This document shows, one piece after another, positions 37,887 to 48,243 of a stretch of DNA of 64,000 nucleotides. The stretch comes from Rhodamnia argentea (Eukaryota; Streptophyta; Magnoliopsida; Myrtales; Myrtaceae). Location: assembly GCF_020921035.1 (NCBI RefSeq), contig NC_063152.1, positions 31,309,903 to 31,373,902 of the forward strand, read 5' to 3'. The position numbers were made by a program, and so were the translations under genes. How positions within the stretch are numbered: position 1 is the stretch's first letter; each line of letters opens with the position of its first letter. Under the pieces are notes generated by a model. That model saw only the letters and a list, made by a program, of their open reading frames with translations, was not told the origin of the DNA and searched no databases.

Positions 37887-39752
37887 TCACAATTTTCCAG
37901 AGCGTTCCTCTGATGCTCTGTATATGCGGAATGCCGCAAAACACATTGTTGCATTTCCTATCACAGTCAGCACTGCTTGAAGAGCCACCAATACCTATAG
38001 AAGATAGAGACACCTTGTAGTCAGTAATGACATCCCCTAGTGATGTTTAGACGAGTCTCATTCAACGTGACAACCGAGATAATACCTCCAGGGATTCAGA
38101 GTTATAAAAGAAATGCCATGTGCACGCACAAAATGCTCCGCCAAGCAATGGCACCTAAATCACCACAGCAAAAGATATTACGATTATATGGTAGAACAAA
38201 GAGAAACCAGATTATTGTAGAAGTAAGATATTTTCTACAAGAAAAGATGATATCATATAGCCAGTATCCAAGCAAGTTGATTGACTGTTAAGAGACTATT
38301 CAAGAATCTCAACTTCAATCAAAGAACAAAATGACATAGATATATTAAAGATGTTCATTAACAAATAAAGTTAAGAAGTATGATATCATATGGTATAAAC
38401 AAATAGCTTAGAAGCTCAACATGGAAAAAGAAAAAGAAGATAACGAGAGAAAAGTAATTCAGATTTTGTTAGCTATACAGAATAAGCTTAACAAAAATGA
38501 AAATAAGCAAGTTCCTTGATATAGATAAAATTTTCAAACCTTTGTTGTATCATGTTCATAGCCCTGAGACATATTCTGTATAGCATATGTTTGCTACAAT
38601 AAGGACCACACCTCATGACACTTTTAGCGATCACTTGAACATGGCTAATGAAAATTTGTCTATGTTCATATTGACAGGAGGTCTTTCAGTAGATGAACCG
38701 CAAAAGACATCCAGCACAGGGTATAAAAGTCACTCACCATACCCCATGAAAGACCTTTCCAGGACTCATATCCAGACACTTCTCCATATTGCCAGACCAA
38801 TGCCATAGCTGTGATCCTAGAGACAGATTGAACAAAATATCAGTTAAAAGGTACAAATAGTTATTGACAGTATCAGTGATTCTACTAACTGTAATATGAA
38901 AGCAACAAATTTCGAATGACAGAAAATTGTAACAATGAAAGCACTGCAACAAGTTTGTCCAGCTAAACAGACTGTATTCAGTTCAGTTAAGTCGCATTTT
39001 CTTCATATCACCTGCAAATAAGAATGTTGGGTTCCGAAATCACAAGCTTTGAAAGTTCTATTCTTTCCTTTGCCTACGAATGGGCAAGAAGCATGTCGTA
39101 ATTACACATCGCACGATCAAAGACAATTTTTCAACGTTCTTCACAATTATGCTGAGTCACTGCCTCCAAAAAGCTCAAAGGTTACACCGAGCTGCCTCTA
39201 TTCAAGCCACTTGCTTCCAAGTTATAATGCTGGCCAAGAGCTCGTCATGTCAATTTCAAAAGCCAGAAGCCAGAAATCTCACTAGTGACTAAACTCCTCC
39301 CCTAAACCGAGAAGCGCTAACAAAACCTACTCAAGCAGCTCCGAACTCAGCACAAACGGCACGGACCCTCTCTACGCTCGATCCGAAAAATCACCACATA
39401 GTCGACACAGTACAATACGATGCACGTACCATTCGGCGACGCTGGAGACGTGAACGGCCCAAGTAGGCAAGGACAGCGCATTGGCGGGCTCGGCGAGCTG
39501 GAGAGAAGAACCGACGAGCGAGGCCGACGCGGGGCTCGCCAGCGTCGTCAAGGCCAAGCAGCCGGCCCCGAGCAGGCTCGCCGTGGCTAGGGAGCTTCGC
39601 GCGGTGGCCCGGAGAGAGCTCGATGAGGAGCCGATTCTGGCGGGGAGGCGAGGGGGCGGAGAATGTGGAGTAGGGAGAGATGAGAGGACGGGACGAGAGA
39701 GCGGGGGTGAAGGTGTGAGGCTGAGAGCGGCGGTTGATTTCGCCGTCATCAT
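37887..39752 (-). CDS. YCF49L: Ycf49-like (DUF2499) plastid membrane protein
   Basis: Four GT-AG exons (39430-39752, 38738-38816, 38086-38154, 37887-37994) give 192 aa. Residues 1 to about 85 are Ser/Pro/Ala-rich with few acidic residues, a typical plastid transit peptide, and include a hydrophobic stretch (LLGAGCLALTTLASPASA) that could be a second, thylakoid-type signal. The mature part has LPTWAVHVSSVAEW, MALVWQYGEVSGYESW, GGAFCACTWHFFYNSESLE and VLVALQAVLTVIGNATMC. This is the signature of the Ycf49 family, which algal plastid genomes and cyanobacteria encode. Two to three membrane segments are expected. The molecular role is not established. The start is one of two adjacent ATGs at 39752/39749. 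The gene is tandem with and downstream of the BASS gene on the same strand, 2.9 kb apart. Confidence 0.82.
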
Positions 39753-40027
39753 CGTTTCGGAAGAAGAACAAGAAGAAGAAGGCGATTTGCAGGGGAGTTT
39801 TCCAGTTCTGCGATTTTGGGTAACTGTGCAGGAATACGTTTGTTATACTTGTTTTTTCAGAAAATATTATCTTAAATTTTGATCTTATTTAAAAATAACA
39901 ATAAAACATTTTTATTATTCACTAAAGCGTTTATTGATATTGAAAATAACTTTTTGTTAACTAAATTATTTCAAACGATACATTAGAACATTTTTAGAAA
40001 AATGTTATCCAAATTATTTATAAATTA

Positions 40028-40705
40028 TTTTTGAAAAACTGGAAAAATTGTCCAATAAATCATAAATCTATTACGCTTTTGCCAATTCAATCTTAAACAT
40101 TTTCACCTTTGACCAATTGAGTCGATCAAATCAATTTTTGGCCGAAATTCTCTGACGTAGATACCGATTGTCCTATATAGCACGATCGACACCGACGTAG
40201 ATAAATTTTAATATTATTTTAATATTTTTCTAATATTTTTACTATTTTTTTTTATCTTTTTTTCCTCTTTTACTTTTTTTTTTTTTTTCTGTTCTCGGCG
40301 GTTGGCAAAGGTCACCGAGCCCTCGTCGGTTGTTGGGCGAGGGTCACAGCCATTGCTCGGACCATCTTGGTCGTCGTCGTGGTCGTGATGGTATGGGCGA
40401 GGCCTACGACCCTTGCTCTAGATTGGCAAGGCGTTGCGGCCCTCGTTTACGGCTTGCGAGGGCAACCGTTGAGAACAAAAAGGGAAAAACAAAGGAAAAA
40501 AGGAAAAATATAAAAAATTATTAAAATGTCATTAAAAGTTATCTGCATGAGCATTGGTCATGCTATGTAGAACCGTCGACGTTCATGTTAGAGAATTCTA
40601 GTCAAAATTGCCGAATGGACTCAATTGAACAAAGGCGAAAAAGTTTAAGATTGAATTGACGAAAGATTAATAGGTTTATGACTTTTTGGATAATTTTCGC
40701 TCGAA
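40028..40705. mobile_element. Well-preserved GC-core TIR element
   Basis: Left end 'gaaaaattgtccaataaatc' (40034 region) mirrors right end 'gactttttggataatttt' (to about 40702). The order inside is 'aaatctattacgcttttgcc', 'caattcaatcttaaac', 'ctctgacgtagatacc', a GC-rich core (40290-40480), 'gttcatgttagagaattc', 'gaattgacgaaag' and 'taataggtttatg'. There is no transposase. The frame 40330-40524 is only the GC core. Confidence 0.65.
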
Positions 40706-41259
40706 AAATAAATTTCTAACTTTACGGTATTTGGATATTAATTAATATAGATAAAATATTCTTCATGGACTGAAAACAATGAAAGTAGATGGGAGGAAAA
40801 CGGCATTCCTTTTAGCAAGAAGAAAATAACTCTCTACCATCACCAAACAAATAAAACTGATTTCTATAAAAAGCATTTTTCATTATCATGAAATAAACAA
40901 ACCCTAAATATAAAATTCAAATAATCAAATGACATAAGCACTTATTTACACTAAAATTTGCGAAATGGTTTGAAAAGTTGAGGTCGACCGTAAAATAGAT
41001 AAAAGTTCAAACACTTGTGTTGTCATCGTTCTCTTGAAACATGGTTTAGTGAAGATTTTGGCCCCGAGCATCTTTTATCTAAACAAAAAACTACTTTTAA
41101 TCTAATCTCAAATCTGTCCATGTTAACTCTTTATTAAAAAATCTCTATTAATTGTTTTATTTTTACGTCATAACAAATCCACATGAAAACTAACGATAAT
41201 TTTTGGATGAAGAGCTAACAGGAGATAATCGGGGCTAGAGGTGAAGTTAATTGTTTTAG
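40706..41259. other. AT-rich spacer between two mobile elements
   Basis: No coding sequence or repeat of note was seen. The final bases hold the left copy of the target duplication of the adjacent fold-back element. Confidence 0.4.
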
Positions 41260-42130
41260 GGGATAATTTCAAATAAGGGCTTGAAATGCTCTCGTTTTCT
41301 CAAATAAGAGTTTCAAGTGAACATTGTTTCAAATAAAAGCTTAAAATATCCTCATTTCTCAAATAATGATCCGAAGTGAACATTATTTCAAATAAGGGCC
41401 TAAAGTGGCTATGAAATCTCAAAAAAGGGCCCGATTTCAAAGGCATTTTCGTTCTTTTCCTTTATTTGATTTTTTCTTTTTTATTAGACTTTTTCTTTTT
41501 CCATTTTCTTAAAAATTAAAAAAAATAGCGCACACATAGAGGCAGGAGGGCTACCCCTCCACACATGTGGCCGCCGCCCCATTGTGGGTTTGGGGGGGAG
41601 GGAGGGGGGGGAAGGCCGGCGACCCCGCCGACCAAGAGCAAGGGCCAATAGGCTCTCCCGAAAATAAGGAGAGGGCCCGGATCCGGGCCCCCGCCTTGGT
41701 CAAGGCAAGGACCGGCGACCCTCGCTTGGACCCGGGCGAGGGTTGGTGACCCCCGCCCAAATCCGAGAGAGAGCCTACTAGCCCTCCCCTCCGGTCGGCG
41801 GGGTAGTCGGTTGTCGCCGGGAGCCAGCAACCCCACCGGCCTTCATCAACCGCTCGCTAGCGGTGGGCCGGCGGCCATAGGCGAGAGGGGTAGCCTTTCT
41901 GCCGATATGGTTTTTTTTTTTAAATAGAAAAAGAAAAGAATAAAAAAATCAAAATGGAGAAATGACGAAAATGCCTTTTAGGCCGGGCCCTTTTTTGAAA
42001 CTTTATAACCCTCCAAGCCTTATTTGAAACATGGTATGCCACTTCAAGCTTTTATTTAAAACAAAGTTAACTCGAGACCCTTATTTAAGAAAATGAGAGC
42101 ACTTCAGGTCATTTTTTGAAATTTTCCCTC
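41260..42130. mobile_element. Fold-back / MULE-like element with long inverted arms
   Basis: The two arms, each roughly 200-230 bp, are inverted copies. The left starts 'ggataatttcaaataaggg' and runs through 'gctctcgttttctcaaataag' to 'aagggcccg...ggcattttcg'. The right reads the complement, from 'cgaaaatgccttttaggcc' to 'gaaattttccc'. Each arm is itself made of 3-4 tandem modules of 'caaataagggc.tgaagtg' about 45-50 bp long. The centre (41525-41900) is very GC-rich. The flanks 'ttgttttag' (41251-41259) and 'tcgttttag' (42129-42137) match at 8 of 9 bases, which fits the 9-bp target duplication of Mutator-like elements. No transposase is encoded. Confidence 0.75.
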
Positions 42131-42646
42131 GTTTTAGACAAAAATATTTTTGGCGGATTTAAGACTAAATGAAAAATTGAGGGCTTTTTTGTTTTTTTCT
42201 TAACACAGAAAGTTCGAGTCAGGTTTAAATTGAACCTAAATTTGGGGATTTTCTAGAAAATAATGCCGAAAAAATTCCAAAGTCTTGTGTAAGCATACAA
42301 GGCATACCCAAACAAAAACAAAAAGTAAGCATTGAAAATTAGCATTTCATTATATCTCTTCAATTGCTTAACATTCACATAGAAAAGTGAATGTCAAAAG
42401 TACAATAATACTTGCGACCTCCTACAACTGCAATTTGCAACTATAGATAGGCTTTCCACAATATAACGGTATCAAAATGGGAAGAGAAGATACAAATCCT
42501 ATTTCCCATGAACAAGGAAAACTGCCATCCATGTCTTTTGCTATATGCAAGCTCCAAAAGTCGATAAGATTGTCATCAAAGCCTGCGAACCAGAGTGTTA
42601 AACCGGAAATCATGGTGTACATCAGCATTTCCCAGGAATATCTGCT
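42131..42646. other. 3' flank of the BASS gene
   Basis: AT-rich sequence immediately downstream of the BASS stop codon. It probably contains its 3' UTR and poly(A) site. No other gene is visible. Confidence 0.45.
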
Positions 42647-45278
42647 TCACTGGGCGGTTGCTCTTCTCCGAGCCCAAAGCATGACGAGGGAGAATCCCAT
42701 CAAAGACATCATCACAGTCTGCACATCATAGGAAAAAAAAAAAGGGGCGTTCGTCAAATATCTGCATGCAAGTATCATCAGAAATGCGGTTGCAGGAATC
42801 CTTTGATCAAGGATGCAACGACAAAAGCATGACTTTAATTTGCCACAGAATTATTCCTCTGACACAGTCGCATTCAGTATGATTATGTAGAAAAAAACTT
42901 CTAATGAAAAGGATTACATCAGAAAAAATTCTAGAATGCTCCACATGCTAACTCGACCTCCCCTGTTCTCGGGGTGTTTAGCTGCCAGCACTCAAATGCA
43001 AAAATGGCTAGTGTGGTCGAGCCTAAAAATCAGAGATCTCCAGATTATAGTTTGAATGAACACACAAATTATTATAGAGATTCACTTTGATGTGGTCCGC
43101 AACAGGAGAAAAACAAAGTGTCCTGCTATATTTCCTTGAGAAGGGAAGAGATCCATTCTATTCGGTGTAAGTTTTGACTTGTCATACTCTGCCTTCTTCA
43201 GGAATCGATATGGAAGTTAGTTCCCATTTGCTATGAGATGAGTGACATTAGTTTATCAAAAAGGATAAAAAGAAACTTCCGTTGACAATTGACATGTTGA
43301 CTTACCGAGATAGCTGGAGGCACAGCCACAAGTGGATCTTGAAAGAATCTGTTCGCTAGAGCGAGCGCAAGAAGGCTGCTCTGCATTCCTGCAAACGATA
43401 TTTGCTCTTGAGCAGGAGAAAAATTATCCTCTTCTTATTTTGAATGTAAAAAGGAGGCACCTGTCTCAAAGGAAAGTGTTCTTTGCAATGCTTTTACGTC
43501 AGGAGCCTTCTGGAAGATGAAACCAGGAAGGAAGTATCCGATGATGAATGCAGACAGGTGAAACGCAGTAATGATTAACAAGATCGTTAAACCAAATGAA
43601 GACATGATGGAATCAACGTTTATCGCAAGAGGTGCTCCAACGCATAGCGCGGTCACAAAGACGGAAAGTGGTGGCAAAAGCGGACGAATGGCATTACAGA
43701 TCCAAGGAAAGAACCTAAAAGCAAACTACGAGAAGTCAAACTGCTGAGATTCCCTAGCATATGTAATGGAGCAAAGGCAAGTGTTTAACCTATTGAGAAG
43801 CAACCCTGCAGTGATTGGTGCAACGACAATCTGCAAAATGCTGGAAACCATTCCTTTCACATCGACGGGCAATCTTTTGCCGATGAGAAGAAGTGACAAC
43901 AAAGGGGTCACAAAAACAGCTGTCGCGGTAGATAATGATGTCATGACGATACTCAGAGGAGCCATTGATGGGTCAGTCAGAAAAGTAGCATAATTAGAAA
44001 GCTGAGCCCCGCTCACACAAGACGTCAGCATAACCCCAGCACCTGAAGTTTAGGTTCAGAGAAAGTCAATTACCAGTTCACTGGCTTTAGAGAGGGAAGG
44101 GAGACTAATGCTCACCAATGGAAGTTGGGAGCGAAAACATTGTTACGGACATCATGCCAAAGAAATAACCAAGAAGAGGCTTCACAATGAACTGGCCGAT
44201 ATAGCCAGCAGAAATAGCAGCTGGTCTCTTAAATGCTTCAAGAAAGTCCCTCTCGCTGGAATTAACCCCCACAGCAAACATCAGAAACCCTAGTGCAGGT
44301 GCATAGTACCTGAAAGCAGATTCGATAAAACCCATTGAGCATCTAAATATAAATTCACAGCCAAGCAACATATCTGGAGAAGATCTAGCTACCTGTTGGT
44401 GAACCAAGTGAAGGACGGGGGATATACAAGAGCCAGCAATGTACTAGCAATAACGGCATGAGGTAGAAAGGAATTTGATTCCTTTAAGATCTTGATGATA
44501 TAAAACTGCTCTCCCGGCACAGATGGCTGGAAAAAGACACCGAGCATCTGTTGTTATTGAGGGTTTCACATCTGCCTCAAAAGAACTATATAACACACGA
44601 TAGTTCGTATTAACAGCCGCCGAACAAATAAGCAAGCCGAATCTGCATTCAAACTGAGGTTCTCACTTCTCAGGCACTCTTAGATGATGCAATTAAAATA
44701 AACAAGTCCTTCACTTCCTGTTCACATCACTCCAAAACGAGACACATTATTCAGAGAAATAAATGCACCTGCATTGATTCAGATGGCGACTCCCGACCCG
44801 GCTCCAGCTCGGGAGACTCCGAGAAATCCCCTGACTTACATTTGATTGAGCCGTGTCTTCTGCTTTGAGCTACCAATTAGCACAAAAAGAGGCTCACGCA
44901 ACAACCCACAAAACCAACCACCAAGTAAAAAAAAAAAAAACAAAAAGACTCAAGAGCTCAAAAACAAACGAGACAACTTATGATGTCGGAAGCAAATGAG
45001 GAGAGACCTCCTACCTGAAGAAACTGGATTCAGCGACATCGCAAACCCTAGGCGATCAAAACCAGAATCGAATCATGGAACTAGAATCTAGAGACAACCA
45101 TACACTGCAAAACACAGAAGAATGCTTAGGAGGAGCACTCACTTGACGCAGAAACAGACGAGTTTCGCGGCAAAATTGGGACTTGACAGCGTTTTCCCGC
45201 GCGCAACGAATCTGGGCCAGAGTCATAGCAAGCGAAGAGCGAGAATTGCGTCTGCAAGTGCCTCGAAATCGAGTTCAT
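42647..45278 (-). CDS. BASS5: Plastid bile-acid:sodium symporter family carrier, BASS5/BASS6 type
   Basis: Eight GT-AG exons (45143-45278, 44769-44869, 44393-44526, 44116-44309, 43790-44042, 43461-43714, 43306-43388, 42647-42718) close into 408 aa. Residues 1 to about 85 are a transit-peptide-like region. The carrier domain follows with family blocks YPPSFTWFTNRYYAPALGF, GYIGQFIVKPLLGY, SCVSGAQLSNYATFLTDPS, LSLLLIGKRLPVDVKGM, APDVKALQRT and ETGMQSSLLALALA. It should have 9-10 membrane helices in the plastid envelope. In Arabidopsis BASS5 moves 2-keto acids of Met-derived glucosinolate synthesis and BASS6 exports glycolate. Blocks such as LPTSIG and KAPDVKALQRT look closer to BASS5. I chose the ATG at 45278. 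The in-frame ATG at 45329 would add 17 residues with five acidic ones, unusual for a transit peptide. A GA repeat lies in the leader. Confidence 0.88.
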
Positions 45279-45355
45279 GGCTTCGTCCTCGAGATTTTCC
45301 TCAGGAACGCGGGTGGTGATTCCGAGCAAGGAGCTTCCGGAGATACTTGGGCACC

Positions 45356-45380
45356 AGAGAGAGAGAGAGAGAGAGAGAGA
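45356..45380. repeat. (GA)n microsatellite in the BASS 5' leader
   Basis: An uninterrupted AG/GA run about 80-100 bp upstream of the chosen BASS start codon, CT-rich on the coding strand. Plant 5' UTRs often carry such CT/GA tracts. Confidence 0.85.
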
Positions 45381-45519
45381 TAGAGGGAGGGAGGTTGAGG
45401 GTTTGACTTTGTACCTCCACCAGTTCGTTGGTTGGTTGGTGCCGGCCTACTTGGGAGTGTAAAAAGGGCATCTTCTATTTTACTTGTCACATTGAATACC
45501 TTCCATACCATTACATTTC

Positions 45520-45945
45520 AATTTATCCAGCTAATTTTAACCAACCGAAGTCGATATAATACTTATAATATTTTTTAAAATTTTTTATTTTTTTCCTTTT
45601 ATTTTTCTTTCTTCCTTTTTTTCACTCTTCTTCCTACGGCGGGCGACCGACCAAAGGAGATGCTGGCCACTAATGAGGTCGGCGACGACAAGGTTGAGCC
45701 TCGCCATGGCCGACGTTTCCTCGGGTCGGTCGCCGGCGTTGACCGGCTGTAGGAAGAAGAGAGAAAAAAAAAAGAAAATATAAAATATAAAAATATTATG
45801 TCGCCGTACGGCCTGCGTCCACGTTAACATTGGCCAAAATTGGCATAATAGATTGAATTGACATAATTGCAAAAAAAATTATGACTAATTCGGCAAAAAA
45901 AAAAATTTAGAACTGAATTGACTAATTACAATAGATTGAGTACTA
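45520..45945. mobile_element. GC-core TIR element, left end worn
   Basis: The GC-rich core (45640-45750: 'ggcgggcgaccgacc', 'ggtcggtcgccggcg') is followed by 'gcgtccacgttaacattggcc', 'gaattgacataattgc' and 'aactgaattgactaattac', the right-half modules of this family in their normal order. The left arm is poorly conserved. Confidence 0.55.
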
Positions 45946-48221
45946 TTTTGATAGTTCTTCAATAAAAAATCCAACATCGACCCGCATTTTCCCTCTCAAC
46001 CAAAGTGGTTTGCTTGGTCCGAGACACCCCACCACCACGTCTTCCCCTCTCCATCACACACACTGTCGTTGTTCTTTTGGAGGTTGGCAATGGTCATCGC
46101 GCTCGCCGAGTCTAAAGCCAACTCGAGCTCAATGATCTGAGCCCCGACCTTACGCTTACACGGCCTTCACGATCGCAAGCCACGGGGCTCAAATCGAAAC
46201 TCGCGTGACCTCGTCATCACGAGCTGCGAACGATCTTGCTGCAGATGGAGATATGGGTTCGCATAAAAGAGATGCATACGAGTCAAGAGGGACATGCAAT
46301 TTTTCTAATTATTTTAACCTTTTTTGGCGGGTGATAAGAGCTCGATTTACAATAATATAATTCAAGAAGTTTGCTTTACAAGCCGCTAGTTTAGTAGCTA
46401 ATTCCCCCTCATTTTGAATTTCGTCTTTAGGCGGGCCCCCCACAATTGCACCTGTCGCTTTCTAGTGCCGGACAAAACTAATAAAACGGCTAGTGGCAAT
46501 CTCGTAATTACCTCATGCCACGAGGGGCAAAACCCATCGGGCGCCGAAATTTCCTCCCCGGCTCCGAAGTCCGACGACTTCGACAGCATTCTCGCCGCCC
46601 GAGATGGCGCTCGGAAACCGACGCCGTTGCCCCGTCTCGTCAGAGACAGGGACGGAAGATTCCGAAAAAGAGGAAATCCCTCCCCGTTTCGCGTCGCGTT
46701 TGACTTTTCCGTCCCCGGTCGTCCGTTTGAATTTCAGAATGCGCGGACGGGGAATCCAGGGGTAGTTTGGTCTTCGCGGAAAAATCAAAAGACCGTTTGA
46801 ATTAGGGAAGTTTTGAAAACGACGGTCTCGAGAACCCCAACGATGAGAATGGGACAGTTCCACGTGTCGGATTTTGCGGTCTTGCTCCTTATTCCCATGC
46901 GTTACGGAATAAGAATATTTGGGGCAACATTTAAATGACGTTCTTGAGAAATATTCCCATTTGATAAATTTTCCAATACGAGCCAAACATTCTAAATTTT
47001 CCCACGTGAATTGGAATTTTTAACCTCGAAAGGGAGGGACAAAAAGATATCCATCTGATGAGTGGACTCCAATCTAGACATCGAACACATTAATATACGG
47101 TCATCATATGATATATTCGAAAACGAGGCCGCCAAATTGATACCCTTCTTGATTTCCCGTGATATGCGTATTCTCGTACCTTTATGAATCCACGATTTTG
47201 ACATATGCGCAATTTTTTGTACGACTAATACGTCCTTTTTTGAATAAAAGAAGAAAATGCTTAGATAGGCTTATCCGACATTATCTACACGTGATACACC
47301 AATTCATGTAAATCCTCATTTGAGGACTTTAACGTTTCATTTTTCTCTGGGGATTGGAGTGTTAGCACGTACATTTTTAATGCATTGTGTATGTACAAAA
47401 AATTTGCATTTGAAAAATTAAGCAACATCACTTTATTTCGAATCGTTTAATCTTTGAAAAAAGGACAAGGAATTATCGATACATTTACATAATGTAGAAA
47501 ATACGTTGTGCGATCTCACGTGTAAAGAAGATAAAAAAAGTAACTCGAGATTCAAAATTTTGTCTAAATTTGTATGTCGAGACAAGCGATTGATAAAATG
47601 GAATTATCGTCTTATGCATTTGACCGTGGATTCAATGTTCATAAAATCGGTGCTCAAGACTGCAGTTGTTTCCCGAAAAAATGAGCGATTTAAAAAATAT
47701 TTTCCTAAATGCGACTGTTTGTATCGCTTATAAAAATGAATAAATAATAATATTTTCATAATCTAAGAAAATATTTTTACATAAATATTTTTAAGAAAAT
47801 ATTTTTCAAATGATTCGTTTTTTGCAAAATAAACGGAGTCCGAGGCTGAGCGTGTTTGAAGTTGGAGTTCTCGACATCTTTTTGCTCAAAATATTCGAAT
47901 TTACGAATATAAAGACAAATTGAGTAATTTGGAAAAATTCCATATAATATCAATTCCGAGTAATATCGATTTATTAACGCCTTCTTGGAATACGAAAGTG
48001 GAAGCGAAATACCGAAAAAGCCCCTCTGCCTGGCCTGTTGCCATCTGCGTCTCCGTTTCTTTGCCACTCCGAACTCGGAACCCGCATTTGCAGATTAGGG
48101 TTGTCTCCGTCAGTCGCTGCTTCTCTGCGCACAGAAGGCTCTTTTTGAACCCAAAACGGCTTCTTCCATCACGTGATACCTGTGTTTCTTGCCCTTCCCT
48201 TTCGCTGCATTTATACCTGCC
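45946..48221. other. Spacer and promoter region of the TPX2-like gene
   Basis: No recognised gene. A GC-rich island at 46414-46800 is open on the plus strand for 129 codons and also partly open on the minus strand (46513-46986). This is the usual sign of GC bias rather than coding, and I see no motif. Closer to the gene, 'AACGG' cores occur at 47832 and 48155. AACGG is the core of the mitosis-specific MSA element, but a five-base match is weak evidence. Confidence 0.45.
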
Positions 48222-48243
48222 AGAGAGAGAGAGAGAGAGAGAG
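48222..48243. repeat. (GA)n tract ending at the TPX2-like start codon
   Basis: The GA run abuts the ATG at 48244 directly, so ribosomes would meet it immediately before the start. The upstream frame continues open through the GA run (Arg-Glu repeats), but the conserved N-terminus begins only at the ATG. Confidence 0.85.

Noticed and set aside
39391..39771. Alternative 126-codon minus frame starting MFFFRND over the first Ycf49-like exon
   Set aside because: It overlaps the transit-peptide exon in another frame. Only the frame starting at 39752 splices to the conserved DUF2499 exons.
45279..45329. Upstream in-frame start (45329) for the BASS protein
   Set aside because: It would place five acidic residues at the N-terminus of a transit peptide. 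The ATG at 45278 fits better, although it is not proven.
46414..46986. Overlapping long frames on both strands in a GC-rich island
   Set aside because: Both strands being open is typical of GC bias. No domain or splice pattern is visible.
47920..48243. Upstream in-frame extension of the TPX2-like protein (start at 47920)
   Set aside because: The extra residues include Arg-Glu repeats from the GA tract and do not resemble the family. The conserved N-terminus begins at 48244.
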